DNA from: Zygnema circumcarinatum
Taxonomy: Eukaryota; Streptophyta; Zygnematophyceae; Zygnematales; Zygnemataceae
Length of the DNA stretch: 64,000 nt
Assembly (NCBI GenBank): GCA_037447605.1
Contig: CM074807.1
Coordinates: forward strand, 2,113,193 to 2,177,192
Direction of reading: 5' to 3'
Positions 44,301-56,400 of this stretch are shown in pieces. The notes under the pieces are model-generated. The model saw only the letters and a list, made by a program, of their open reading frames with translations. It was not told where the DNA came from and did no database searches. Numbering within the stretch: position 1 is the first letter of the stretch; each line of letters starts with the position of its first letter. The position numbers and the translations under genes are program-made.

Positions 44301-45348
44301 GACGTCTGCTTGAATGAAAAAAAAAAAAAAAGCTTCTAAAGAATTATTCTGCTTGAATAATTCTTGGTTTATTGTAGGAGTATTTAAAGGCGTGTTGGAA
44401 TATTAATAGATGCGTAAACTGCTGCGTTTGGCGTCAGTCACCCTCTGGTTGGTTGTATGTGAAACGAGCAAAGCCTGTACGTTGTTTTCTGTGAATGTGC
44501 TGCCTGATTGAATGCCACTCGATCATCATCATTGGCTTGCATCATTTGCTGGCTGAAGCGCCGAGTTCCGCTTGCTTCACGCTCTTAAGTTTGCCGTTGC
44601 TGCATACAGAAGTGCTGGTTCTCTCTACATTTTTCTGACCTCAGTGTGCAAGACCTGCATAATTTGTGTTGCAGCAAGACCTTCCTCTCCATTATAGCAG
44701 GCATCGTGGCAGGAGTCATGGGCCTTACAGGAATTGCAGGTTTCGTGTGCTATTTGTTCATTATGGCCGTAGCCTCCTTAGGCATCTTCTTGAAGGCAGG
44801 AGGACAGATCAGCACCTACTTCGATTCATGGCAACGCGTAGCCCTTGACGGTGTTTCACAAGGAGCCATGGTATGCACTCTCAACGAATTTGTATTGTTC
44901 ACTTTCCAAATCACCTCCCTTGTATGAAACAAGTTGGCTGGTGACGTGGGGATGCAGACTGGATGTTAAGCTGTGAGCCATTGTGTTTCTTTGCTTATTT
45001 ACAGCAGCGGACGTGGATTGCATCTCATATCATTTCCTGCTAGTTAAACATTTGCACAGCTGTTGACCTTTTTGCAAGTCATTAATGATGCCATAGGCTG
45101 ATGCAGTTTATATTAGAATTGCCCCAGGCTGGCAAGTGTCGCAATCCTCTAAAACTTGTTTTGAGTCGCGTGCTCTCTTTGATGAAACGAACGAATATAG
45201 TTTTGTAGAGATTTACTAATTGAAGGTCAGCTGCAGACCGTTGGGTTCGATTGAGCGTCTGATGAGGGTGTACGCCTTTTGTTTGCAGTCATTTATTCTC
45301 TTCTGGACGTATCCTCTCCACTACTCTTTTGCTGTGGGTTCGGTTTGA
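41329..45348 (+). CDS. EMC6: ER membrane protein complex subunit 6 (EMC6)
   Basis: EMC6 is a core membrane subunit of the EMC insertase, which places transmembrane and tail-anchored proteins in the ER membrane. Exons 41329-41414, 44675-44870 and 45289-45348 encode 113 residues. Exon 1 gives [16 protein letters not shown] and exon 2 starts [20 protein letters not shown], as in plant EMC6 (NMKVIYYSRTFMSII-like), then [35 protein letters not shown] and, in exon 3, [19 protein letters not shown]. Three membrane helices are expected. The start at 41329 is the first of four in-frame ATGs in a Met/Ala repeat. Intron 1 (41415-44674) is exceptionally long for this window, mainly because of a 2-kb GA-rich tract. 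The gene is otherwise ordinary and intact. Confidence 0.93.
42049..44095. repeat. 2-kb homopurine (GAGAGG-type) tract inside EMC6 intron 1
   Basis: About 2,050 bp almost entirely of A and G on the plus strand, built from GGGAGA/GAGGGA and GGGGAGA units in irregular mixture, with rare interruptions (a GCGAGC patch near 42308, AAAAG near 42970, TGGCG near 43927). Because such sequence has few stop codons it produces long but meaningless frames on both strands. Long purine/pyrimidine mirror tracts can form triplex (H-DNA) structures and tend to change length. Assembly length may be unreliable. Confidence 0.95.
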
Positions 45349-46623
45349 GCGTTCAATCGATAAGTAAGTATGGCTGTCAATAGTTTGAAGGTGATCTGGT
45401 TCTGTCCAAAACTTTTTTTCCATGTGCGCCATAGTTTGTGAACTTTGATGAGTAGGACATTGGGGAAGAACTGAGAGCAAGAGCAGGGTGCCAGAGTCAA
45501 ACTTTGCTGTTGATTGGTTGCTATTAACAATTCATTTCTTTAGCGGTGATATTGGCGCGGCCAAAGTGAACCTTGACCCACGTTCTGCAGTCTCGCCTAT
45601 GACATTGTCCACATTTTCTGATGGAGGCAGCTCCATTGGGTTCACTGCCTGGACCGCATACTCCATACGTCAGGCGTTCACTCAAACATCCTGGAAGGGC
45701 CAGCTGCGCGATGTTGCCATGCCTAGGCGATAAGAGACAGTCCTTCAGTGCACCCTAATAGCAGCTGCAAGCTTGTTCGATTCTTGGTGACAGTATGGCG
45801 CGTATGTGCAGCTGTGCGGTGCAGGTAAACTATGTGCAGCGCGCCGTTAAGTTCTGTGGTGTGTGTCTCATTGGTGTAGAGATCATTGCATTGAAGAGCC
45901 GCCGTATGCGTACCCTCTGCTAGTCAGTGCAGGACAGTCATTTCTCTCGCCCATTTTTCCGCCAGGAAGTTCATGAATGAAGAGTGTCCAGATCTGGCAT
46001 TCCCTCCCGCCTGAGGGCAATTGTGAGCCTGTTGGAAACGATAGGAAGTTCAGAGGTGTCACGTTTTTGTTTTCTGTTTGGTAGATTTAGCAATCGTCAA
46101 AACAATTTCTTATGTCGAAGTGTTTGAACTTCGACCGTTGTAACTTCCAACATTACAAACGGAGCCCACTCAAGTCCCATGTGCCTGTCCTGTGTTTGTT
46201 GAGAATGATGAGAAAAAAATTGGCAGATTCAGTAAAGGGAGCTTGAGAGGGGGCTTCAAGGTGAGCAAACATCACAAGGAATAAGCTTGGAAAACGTGAG
46301 CAGTCTAAATGTACAAGTGGTGAAATAAGTCAGGGAGCATTCAGACGTATTGCTGGGTTTTCCATCGAGCACCATCATCACCCCAAATGAAGAGCATGTA
46401 CCATTAACTTGCAAAAAACAAAAATGTACAACTTAAAAAGCTCGAATGTACAGGATTGCTTGGATGTACTGCAATGACCATGTGTGCAAAAATGAAGGGC
46501 CTGCAACCACAAAACTGCAGCTAAGCACTGTCCTTCAGCATCTGCAGGACCGTTCGAATAAAGGATGACCCGGTTCATAGCCTTCACACTAATCAGAAGG
46601 TGGCGGCAACAGCAGGAACGAAT
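45349..46623. other. Tail-to-tail gap EMC6 / TL17 with an unassigned exon-like ORF
   Basis: A plus-strand open stretch at about 45545-45733 follows a good polypyrimidine-AG acceptor (...TTTCTTTAG) and reads DIGAAKVNLDPRSAV through WKGQLRDVAMPRR to a stop. I do not recognise it and it has no evident upstream exon; EMC6 already ends at 45348. It could be an alternative last exon, a pseudo-exon or chance. The remainder is non-coding. Confidence 0.4.
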
Positions 46624-48405
46624 TTAGTTGCGGCAGAAGAGGGTCTCTTTTGTTTCATTCCCTGTCACGGGATTGACCCTGTCCCGCCCACCACAGATCT
46701 CAGTGCAGTGGCAGAGGCTGCAATCAATCTCCGTTTTCTGCTGTTTGCTGCCTTCTGAGACTGGAGGAATTATGACTCAACGCGCAACAAGAAGGCAGTA
46801 GAAGGACAAGCTCAAACATTCAAATTTACGTAATCAGCATTCAATGAAGGGCAAAAGAAATAGATGGTACTACACACCCGCTAGCAATTGAACACAGGTA
46901 CTTTCGTTGGTCATCTCGAAATTGCACCTCAGTGAAATCTGCATCCAGATCTCCAGAAGGAAAGGGCTCAAACTACCAAAGCCTCCCGAAAAAAAAAGTT
47001 GACTTTTCTCCCTAGCCTTGGCTGTGCGATAAAGTACTAGCAGGGAGCATCTGTTTGACGACATGGAGCACATGATTTCTTGCAAAAATGAGGGCCACAG
47101 GTGAGCACCTGCACCGGTGATAATAGAGCCTTTGAAAGAAGTGTTTCCTGTTACTGTGGCGCCCTCGAAGAGAGCATTGGTGAAATTAGCCTGCAAGCAC
47201 ACCGCCTTCTTCATAAGGAATTCAAATAGAACTTGGTTTTGCAGCACAGTTGATTCAACGGCAGTGCAACGCACCTTTGTGGCACTCGTCAATGAGAAGT
47301 CCACTCCCCGTAAGTCCGTATCACTGAAATCCGCTCCTGCATTGCTGCAACCACCTCGATTCGGTGAGTTCTTGTGTGCTACTGCGGCATGTTGCTACTC
47401 AGGATTGGTATTTTTTTCCATAGCCATCACAAATTTAAACCTTGCGCTTGAACAAGATATGGGATGTGGCATCTCTCCCGAAGAAAGGAACAAACACAAG
47501 CACATGGAACGCACCTGTAAGGTCAGCGTCAAAGAAGCTTGCACCAAGCAGTTTAGCTCCATGGAAGTTCGCCTGCCGGAGAATGGCCTGCACAGCTTCA
47601 TCACCAAAAGCTGTTAAGCGAATGCAAGCCAATGCGGTTTTCCGCTTATTACCTAGTTGAGCTGTTAGGCTGCCGCAACCTCCAAACAACTTTATTTATC
47701 CAAAATGGAGAAGCAAAAAAAGTACCGTTTTAAAGTCCTGACGGGTGAGGTCCAGACCGCTGAAGTCTCGGCCAGAAAGGTCTTGCCCACGTGTCACTTC
47801 CCTACCGTAAGGTCCTCCTCCCTGCGTAGAAAAAGAATGCTTCAGCCCCACTGATTGGAGCAATACATTCCGTTCTTGCCTCCCATTTACTTTACCCTAA
47901 CAACGAAATCGCAATTTCTTCCTATAACAAGACTCCAGGGACAATGCATGAATGGGCAACGCTCCATCTCAGCAAGGTGCTTCTGCATCTCGAAGGTGAA
48001 AGCCATTGTTAAGTGCCCACAAAATTTACGAATGCTCGAATACACATACAATGTATGCAAACGATGGCTGAGTGGGATGCAGAAGAAGTAAGGCAGCAAG
48101 CATGGCTGCTCCTCCAGTGGCTGTTTGTTTCCACACGCTCGACCTGTCCTCGCCACTCCATCTCTGCTGCCCACAACACCATCCCTCATCGCACACGCTT
48201 TGGCGTTAACGCACTGCTTCCCTCTCACATTCCTGCAGCTGAGGTAATCGCAGAGGCCGAGAGAGCGTTGCACCTGCGAGCAAACAGTGAGACAGGGGAT
48301 GCGAGATGCAGCGCCTCTCCGAGAGGGAAGCTGGGAAGTGCAGGCGCCCTGGGACGACAGGAGGCAGGGTCCTGGCAAGAGGGCGCTTCTCAATGCCATC
48401 GGCAT
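46624..48405 (-). CDS. TL17: Thylakoid lumenal 17 kDa pentapeptide-repeat protein (TL17 type)
   Basis: Eight phase-consistent exons (48405-48274, 48166-48050, 47821-47726, 47587-47515, 47336-47275, 47190-47109, 46938-46878, 46678-46624) give 225 residues. The first ~83 form a bipartite targeting peptide: an Arg/Ser-rich stromal part (MPMALRSALLPGPC...), then a hydrophobic lumen signal (MLAALLLLHPTQPSFA) with cleavage expected after SFA. The mature protein starts near GGGPYGREVTRGQDLSGRDFS and continues as pentapeptide repeats A(D/N)LXX: DFKT, QANFHGAKLLGASFFDADL, GADFSDTDLRGVDFSL, ANFTNALFEGATVTG, NTSFKGSIITGADF. It ends RKYLCSIASGVNPVTG and ETLFC, whose two cysteines are conserved in lumenal TL17/TL15 proteins and can be thioredoxin-like targets. 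The exact biochemical role of the family is unknown. There is no twin-arginine pair before the signal, so Sec import is more likely than Tat (inference). Confidence 0.9.
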
Positions 48406-48770
48406 GGCTTGACAGCTGTCCTAGAGTCTCTAGAGCAGTACCGTAGCAGAACGTGAACAGAGTTAGCAAAAGGAGAGCTTCAAAATAGCTACGATACGCT
48501 ACTTTCTCTTCAAACTTTCCCTTTTGAAGATCTCGCGACACTTCTCACTCCGCTCTGGCCTTGAACTCGAAGACGAGCGAAGTGCAGGGAGGCGGCGAAT
48601 CATCGCCATAGCAGGGAGTGAGGGCCCCTTGCTCTCTCTCACGCACTGCGGCACACTTAGGAGGGTGTGGTAGGGCCGTCCTGTAGGCTGCGGCTCCAGG
48701 AAGGGGGGTTCCTCGCCGGTTCACTTGAGCACAGGGGCAACGCCTCCGGAGGAGTTTGCAGCCTGCCAAG
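48406..48770. promoter_or_regulatory. Head-to-head promoter, TL17 / RPB11
   Basis: 365 bp between divergent start codons of a chloroplast-protein gene and a core RNA polymerase II subunit gene. Moderately GC-rich near the RPB11 side. No clear TATA box. Confidence 0.45.
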
Positions 48771-51080
48771 ATGAATGCGCCGGATAGATATGAGCGTTTT
48801 GTGGTTCCCTCGGGGATGAAGAAGTACGGTTCTACACTTCACTGGCGCTCATTTGCTCGCATGCATTAGTTCATTAGCTGCAGTATAGAATCAGCTGCAG
48901 GGTCATGGTTTGTGCAGATGGAGGAGAGGGTTTGCCGAAGGAGGAGCGAGGAGTGAGGCCAGTGGAGAGGGACGAAGAGAGGAGAGATAGAAGAGAGAGC
49001 AGGAACTACAGAGGGAAGGAAAACGGAAAGAGAAAGAAAGAGAGAGAAATAAAGAAAAAAAAGGAAAAATAAATAGAAAGAAGAGGAAAGGAGAGCAGAA
49101 TCAATTGAATGTTGGGAGGATGGAGGGAAGAAACGGGAGGGAAAACGGCAATTGGGAATACAGTGGGAGAGGAGAGGAGAGGGTGGAGGAGCAAGTTCTT
49201 CCAGCAGGTGCTCTCCCCAGGAAGAGTGAGGTCTCGGAAGAAGGATAGGATGGTGGTGAGGGAGGAGAGGAAAGACGAAAGACAGTGGTTGGCGATAGCA
49301 GAGTGAAGAGGAGTGTAGTGGGAGTGGGAGCAGGAGAGGAAAGCGTGAATGAGAGGGAGCGATTGAGCGAAATGGAGTGACTGAGCCTAAGAAGAACCTA
49401 GTTGGTAATATGTCGCGCATTCTACTCTTGTGTTTCGTCCAATTACACCCATACACAACGTGGTCTTATCATCCACAAAATGCTCTGCTCAGTAGCAGGC
49501 AGCACTGTCTCGTTAGTAATACGAAAAGAATAGGATTTCCTCTTTAAACAGGGCCACCTTAGACTAGCAGATTCTCCCTAAGTCCTCTTTATGGAGAAAT
49601 TGTTTCTAGACCATGCCATCAGAGCAGGTTTATTAACGAGCTCACTTAGAAGTGCCTATTGCAGAAGTCATTGGCGCTTTTCAACCATGGGTTTGACATC
49701 TGGTGAATTAATGTCTGATCTGGTTTCTTTCTTGATAAGGTCTGATAGGTTGAAACGTCTGCTAGTCTTATTATAAGAAACTCCATTGATTGTAATGGTC
49801 TCTTGTATAACGAGAGCCACTTTTGTTGACTTGTGAACTCTGCTTTTGTGATAGACGTTATTGTCCATAGTAAAGGGCTTTTCATGAGCCAGAGAGCTGG
49901 AAGATCAGTGGCTTCGCTCAGTTGCGAGGTCTCAAAGTAGTACGTGGGGATTGTGCAATATGCAAGAGCGAGAAAGAGAGAGATGGATATTTTTGTTTCT
50001 GTACTTGTTTGTGTGTGCTTCATCCACTGGAGATGTTTGCTGAGTTCGCAAAATGCTCAATAATTTTGCAGGGTGTCGTATGAGCGTGACACCAAAGTCA
50101 TGAATGCGGCTACATTCGTGCTGCAAAGGGAGGATCACACGGTTGGAAACATCATCCGCATGTCAGTACTCTACAAGGGGTTTCCCCTAGCTGGCCCACA
50201 CCGCCTGTTTGGCTGTCCTTGCACTTGCTCTCGCTCTTGCTCTTGCACCGATTTGCGCTCTGTAAGTCGGCATGTTGAAAGTCTTGTTTTAGAACTCCCA
50301 GTGTCTGCATAGCTGCTGTTGGATTCATGCTATGTATGAGCAAACGCAGCAAACTGCTGAATATGGATGTGCAGAGCTGAGTGTGATCGACATCCGGGAT
50401 TGCAGGCAGCTGCATCGTGACCCAAACGTGCTGTTTGCCGGATACAAATTCCCCCATCCCCTCAAGTACGAGGTTATTGTGAAGGTTTGGCCTTATATCA
50501 CCCTTCTCCCCTCAGTTCTGTTTTGCAGCCGTTGGCAAATAAAACAATGAAGTGTTGTATCTTTTTCCGCCTAATTTGGAGGGGGAACGTGTCGTTGCAG
50601 ATCCAGACAACCAGCCAGTCATCTCCCGCGCAGGCCTACAACGAATCGCTTAACTGTCTCACAGGCGAGCTCAACCACTTAAAGCAGACATTTGAGGTAC
50701 GCATTCGCTGCATTCCGACTCTTCTGACACGCTATGGGCACCGGACGGGCCTTGAGGGCTGCCTTCCTGTGGTGACTCCCCTTTGTCTCAAAAAGTCATA
50801 CTGAAAATCTTCAGCTTTTGTACTCTACTCTCTGGGACCAGAGCTCCGGTTGTCCATTGTTGTGTTTGCTTTCTCAGCAGTGCGTGGACAAGGCTCTCAT
50901 CGTTTGTTTAAAGGAATGTCTAATGCTTTGGTTGCTGAATCTTTAGTGTTATTGACTCAAGGGTAGGCTAGTTTTGGGCCTCGAATGTGACCAGAGAAGC
51001 TTACGCCGCTCTCTCTGTGTACTTCTTGCCCAATGCAGGATGCAGTGAAGATGAAGAAGGAGCAGGAGACGTACTACTAA
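48771..51080 (+). CDS. RPB11: RNA polymerase II subunit RPB11
   Basis: RPB11 pairs with RPB3 to form the alpha-like heterodimer on which RNA polymerase II assembles. Exons 48771-48823, 50072-50161, 50406-50484, 50601-50696 and 51039-51080 encode 119 residues, the normal size. The sequence follows the family throughout: [110 protein letters not shown]. The paralogous AC19 of Pol I/III is excluded by the RFVVP start and the HRDPNV segment. The first intron (48824-50071) is long and includes a purine-rich stretch. Nothing suggests unusual regulation. Confidence 0.96.
48905..49400. repeat. Purine-rich stretch in RPB11 intron 1
   Basis: About 500 bp strongly enriched in GGAG, GAAAG and AGAGAG words on the plus strand, less regular than the EMC6 tract. 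Gives spurious long frames on the other strand (Ser/Leu/Phe-rich). Confidence 0.7.
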
Positions 51081-51968
51081 AGGAAACATTGTTGAAGTAG
51101 TCAGCATGTAAATCCCCCTCTGGCACAGTCTTTGGCCCACATTGGCCTCCAATGAATATGGAGATCCCTCTTGGCACTTCCAGTTGGGAGACGAAGGGAG
51201 TGGCAAGGTCCGCTGTGGGTAGCACTAGTTTTGACAAAATTTATTTGATTTATTTGTTAAGTGTCCAGATTTCAATGTCTACTTTGTCTCGCGTTTTCCT
51301 CTATCAAAACTGTGCCCTAATCTCGTTCAATTTGTACCTGACAGATCGACAAACACTTGAGTGGTAATTTATGCAGCTGCTGTTCCATTGACATGGGCAT
51401 CGCAGAATATGAGCCATTTGATGTTTACATATTACGTGTTCTTTCGGAGCCCTTAACAGTGGGAGATGCATTCTCCAACTATTCGGCACTTCTATCGTGA
51501 AAGTCACAGCCTTGCTGTGCTGGAAAGGGTTCATTTGCTGGAGACACACACGAAGTTTGGCTCCCCTACCAAACAGAGGGAGGAAATGCACATGCCTGTG
51601 ATCGGCCGCATGCAGTGACTGAGAAGGCTTTCCAAAATACCCAAAGCAGGCGAACAAACTACTACTATTTGTTTATATCGTGATTGAAACCTCTGATTGA
51701 AACGAAGCCAGCTTCTCACAACAGAAAAGGAACACGTAAGGGGTAAGGGGCTCCTTCTATTGTCGTTGACGACCATTCACCTCGTCAATGCCCTTCAGCG
51801 CTGCCACTCAATCATACTCTATTCAGTATCGTGCCTCGCTAAATCTGCAAATCAGATAAACAAAGAGTGAAGAACAAAAGAAAGGCTTTACAATCTGTAC
51901 GTTTCATTTACACGCATTTGCCACCTTCTTCTTCAGGGCAATTGCAAAATGAGATAAAACTACATTGA
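51081..51968. other. Tail-to-tail gap between RPB11 and the unnamed conserved gene
   Basis: Contains the two 3' untranslated regions. I see no additional gene or repeat in it. Confidence 0.55.
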
Positions 51969-53077
51969 CTAGATTGCAGACGAAGCTTTAGGCTTGCGAA
52001 CAAAGAGTTTCTCCAAGTCCTCAGTTGCCACATTGCTCCTGCGCGCCAATAAGCAAAGCAATAAATATAGCTTGAGAAATAGGCCTGATGCGTATGCGTC
52101 TCCCTCAATGGAAAAATAAATAACCTTCACAACATAAGATGCTTAAGGGAAGATGATAAGATGCTTTAGAACTGAGAACCAGTTCCTCGTGCTTCCCCAG
52201 GATGATTTTGTCCATGTACGATGGCATCGCCATCGTGAGATCAATGCCACATCCTCCTTTCCTTTAGAACTAAGATGCAGCAAGTATACCATGACAGAAA
52301 TAGCGATTGCCGATAAATGTAGGACGCTCTCACCTCCCTCGAAGCTGTGGCGGCACAAGAAGTCCATGGCTTGTGTCTGGCGGATGCCGTTGCACAGGCA
52401 GGTTTCCTCGCGCTGTCTTCTGATAGGGGGTGAGGTGCAAATCACCATTTGAATCACCTCGCTTGCGGGAGTCTTTGTTTTGTGCATTTATGCCAACTCT
52501 AGAATGATCCCGTCTTGCAACATCAGATGCAGAACTGAAAGATGAGCCGAAGAGGTCTGCAGGACTGGGTAGGGTTGCCAACTGGCTTTGCCGCTCAGGA
52601 ATGGCAACTACGTCATGAGCTGGTACGGCATATGGGACTTGAGGAGAACTCTCATGCTGCAAGACTGGCCGCGCAGGAGCCCCCTCTCCATTTCTGCCAA
52701 GCCCAGGGAAATAAGTGACTACTTCTGGCTTCCATGGAACAAGTCAGCAGCCAAGAGGAAGCTTGAGCGGTAAGGGGCATCTGCATCAGGCAACAAGCTA
52801 GAAAGGAACAATAAACAATACAGGTCCAAACAGACATAGATGTTTACAGCTATTCAAAGCAACAACTTCAACGAAATTCAACAGCGCAAAATAATACTTA
52901 CACATTTCTATCGTAGATCTCCCGACTCTCATTTTTACACTCTTTGCGACGAACCTCCTCCTCCACCATTGCGGACGGAACGTCAGCGGGCTCTACAGGT
53001 GCCATGTGTGTTTCCTCGCAAGGCTTGTCATCCTCGCCCTCGTCGTCCGACTCATAGTCATAATCAACCAGAGCCAT
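51969..53077 (-). CDS. Conserved plant protein of unknown function with C-terminal PPQLRGRSNVATED motif
   Basis: Exons 53077-52902, 52797-52723 (or -52741), 52693-52334 and 52038-51969 give about 226 residues. The N terminus is MALVDYDYESDDEGEDD, an acidic start seen in several nuclear proteins such as PRCC-like factors. The middle is Ser/Pro/Gln-rich (LPDADAPYRSSF, LPSPADLFGSSFSSAS). The C terminus is LVPPQLRGRSNVATEDLEKLFVRK, a block I recall from conserved, uncharacterised plant proteins. It is likely a nuclear or RNA-related factor, but this is a guess from composition. Odd point: keeping the frame between exons 2 and 3 needs a 29-nt (GTAGTC...GGCAG) or 47-nt intron, far below usual plant size. 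A copy of the dispersed repeat lies in the last intron. The gene is head-to-head with ATG14. Confidence 0.7.
52178..52253 (-). repeat. Dispersed short repeat, copy 3 (in last intron of the unnamed gene)
   Basis: Seventy-six nucleotides matching 14171-14250 with three mismatches and one 4-nt deletion. It lies in the 52039-52333 intron; relative to its host gene the orientation is opposite to that of copy 2 in its host. Confidence 0.8.
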
Positions 53078-53410
53078 GCTCTCGTGATTACCTGTCAGCT
53101 ATGCTATCTCATCTAAACAGACAAACATATGCCCACAGAGGAGCCATAACTTCCACTCTTCTTTCACTGCACGCCAGGCGCTCCAGAATCGTTGTCGGAA
53201 CCCTAAAAACGCAAACCCTAACGCCAACGCCAAATAGTGAGCCAAGCATTTGAGGCGCACCGTGGCATGCAGAAAGGATGTGCGCATGCAGAAAATGCTG
53301 AGAGGACAGTTAACGGAGCTTGCAGGAGCTCTCAACGAGGGCGGAGGGGACGGCTCCTCCAGGTGATGCGAGCCGCCGGAGGACATTGAGAGCCACCTTT
53401 GACCCGAAGC
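53078..53410. promoter_or_regulatory. Short bidirectional promoter with telo-box (unnamed gene / ATG14)
   Basis: 333 bp between divergent ATGs. AAACCCTAA lies at 53213-53221 and a second ACCCTAAA-like word at about 53200, near the middle of the interval. Telo-boxes are typical of constitutively active plant promoters, which suits two housekeeping-like genes. Confidence 0.55.
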
Positions 53411-56400
53411 ATGAAGATGGGGGGCTGGCTTTGCCCTCTCTGTGGATGCCACGAGCGTCCCTCAGTGTGCGCTTTATGTATCAACGCAATGTGAGTTAGT
53501 ATTGCCTCTCTCAGTACTATCACATGCAGGCCTATGGATGAACAGATGAATTGCTCTGCAGTGCCATTTTGGCAATGATTTTGACTGCAAAATGGCAAAT
53601 TACAGAATGGAGGAACGTCGGCGAGAGCTGAAGCTTTTGATGCAAACGCGAGGCCATCTCAGGCAGCGGCTAGATGCTGAGCTTGAAAAAAGGGTAAGTT
53701 TAAACATGTTAGCTGCTCATTACTCGGATTGTAATCACTCTCGTCATGTTACAGGCACATTAAGCGAAGCTTTGCGCTTTCCACACAGTCACTCGTTTTT
53801 TAAGCCAGCACTTGTAACCTTCGACCTACAATGAGGCCTGGGAACGTCAATGCCTTTGGAACGCATGAATGAATGGGCAATGAAAACGGAATCGATTGAT
53901 GTTAGGGATGGCTGTCTGCGCAGAGGGAGTTAGAGCGACAACGTCTATGGAGGAGGGAGCAAGAAGAGCGTTGTGAAAAACTCCGACAGTCGGTGCGGTT
54001 GGCTGAAGCCAGTCTTCATAGTGGTAAAGTGCACAATACTAACCCATTTTCCGGGGCCACAAGTCTAGGCCGGATTTGCTTGGTTTGCTCACGCATCATC
54101 AAATATTTTGTGGTCACATGCCAATTGAAATTGCCAGTTGAAAGATATGTAGCTCACTTTTTTGGATGTAGTGAAATCTTACTTGATCATGTTCATGTCA
54201 CGTGCACAAACGTGAACATCGGGCGATTCCGCAGACTTCATAATCAAAAAATCACTTATTTCATTCAACTTCATACCCTTTAAGCAGAGTCGTGCCGAGT
54301 GCTGATCTAAAAGTCTCGTGCATATGATGGCACAGAACTGTAAAAAGTCCAGAACGTGTTTGGGTATGGCAGTGAAGTTAAGCAGACGCATAAATCTTAA
54401 ATCTTCAATATGTCGAAGCAAAGGGAAAGACAGTCTACTGTCTCAAACTCGATTGGAAGTCAAATAATGGATGAATCCAGAAAAGCTACTAATTGTGAGC
54501 CGCTCGTGGGAAGTTGCGCATTGTGGAAGTGGGATAGGGCTAAGGCTACGACGGCCATATACGAGATCTGTTTGTGCACGAAGTGGGCATTCATTGTTGT
54601 CTGCAACTTTGCTAGTGTTTTTTCATTCCAAAACGTTTTTATGTTCTCTACCTTCTGACTTACAGTAAAGCATGTTTGGCTTAACGTCAAATTGTTGAAT
54701 TAAAGGAGGCTGCCGAGGTAGAGGATACTAAGCTAGAGAGGATAGAGTATGTAATTCGCCTTCTGACGAGTTTTCTGTTCCTTTGGTGCAGGAAAGGCAA
54801 AGCTGAAGGAGCAGCGGGAAATGGTCAGCAGTGCGGAGAGGGAGCTGGCCAAAGCGCAGCTGCAGGTGAATATGTTCTCCGGAGGGTCTCATCTCGCCCT
54901 TGTTTTGGCTTATCATCACAAGGGAGTCCGATGAGATGGTCGCATGCACTTGATGTTCCAGTACCAACAAACGTCAATCTGCCAATCTCACAATTTGGGC
55001 CGGGATGCTTGAGGTGCTTGAGGTAAAATGCATTGAAACTGGGACAAGGAATGATTTGAACGCACCAAGGAAGTTTCAGCATCCTTTCTAAGGGGCTAAC
55101 GAATCAGATTGTCTTGTCTGTGGTTCACCAGCCATGCTTACATTGACATAATTGGAGCATGACAGCTTGCAGGGAAGAAAACGGAATTGGAATCGCTCTA
55201 TTTGGTGCTTAAAGCGCAAACGCTGAGCCTGGTGAGCTCAAGGAATACGTGGTTTCACGCTTTAGAACTGCTCAATAGGCCGCATCTGTACCTCAAACAT
55301 GTTTGGGAACGGTTTGGTATAGTGGGGGCAAGTCTAGAAGGTTCTTTTCTAATGATGTTTCAATAAACTTCCATCTGGTTCACATAGGGCTGAAAGCACG
55401 TATGATTTCTCGTACAGTTTTGCTGTTGAAATTACTTTTCTTTTGCGTATTGTGTCAGAATGCTTGTTGTATATTGGACAACACCACATTGATGAGGATC
55501 TCGCAATGTCGATTGTGAGCTTTTCGTCCATATAAGCTGATGTCAGCCAAAAAATTATAGATAGTCTCTTCAACTTGATGTCTTATCAAGGTCTCTCTTC
55601 ATGCAGTAGTCCCCACCATGAACAGGTCTTAAACCACCTTAATTTGGCCTTCAAAACTAACATATGGCGGCTTGCAGGCGGCTGTCACTTCGGAGTTGGC
55701 ACATGTGCAGCGCTCTACATTGAGGCAACTCTGCAGCATCTTCCCTCTCCGTTTGGTGGGTGTGAACTCTCTCCCTCCTTACAATCAACAATTGCAATGT
55801 CTTCACCGTGACTGGAGACCTGACCTGCCCTCCTGCTGTGTTGCAGGCGGTGGTGGATGTACCCGAGACGTGGGATGGAATCCAAAAGCTATCGCAGGCT
55901 GTTCGCATCTGCGGTGTGCGCCTACCGGAGGGCGATGAGCCCCTCTCAATGCCTCCGGCAGAGCTTGCCGCTGCGCTCGGGTACGAGCCTGCATGCCTCC
56001 CTGCATGCATGTATGGTGGGGAGGGCCCTTTTGTGGATGGGACAGTGGCCGGCACTTGCAAATGTATGCGTTGAGGTCAAGTAAGGGTACATGCGGCTCA
56101 ACAGTATAGACGCAGTTATGGAGGAGTTTTGGAGGTTTGGCGGTGAGTCTCAGAATTGAAAGGGAGTGTTGGTCTCGCAGATACCTGCTCCAGTTTTTGG
56201 CTCTCGCTGCCAAGTATCTGTCAGCACCTCTCCTCCACAATGCTGGCTTCGCGGTGAGCAGCATGCTTGGGGCTCGGAGAAAGGTTAAGGGGAGGGGATA
56301 GAGCTTCATTTTTTTACTCTGGTTGCATAGCTCTGCCTCGAGTATTAATGTGACTCCTCTTCATTGCTGGCAGGCCTCCTCATCTCGAATTTGGCAGCGT

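Noticed and set aside
45289-45530. Minus-strand ORFs over the EMC6 last exon
   Set aside because: Antisense to the conserved [13 protein letters not shown] exon; no resemblance of their own.
48866-49456. 196-codon Ser/Leu/Phe-rich minus-strand frame in RPB11 intron 1
   Set aside because: Low-complexity shadow of the purine-rich intron; no start context, no splice partners.
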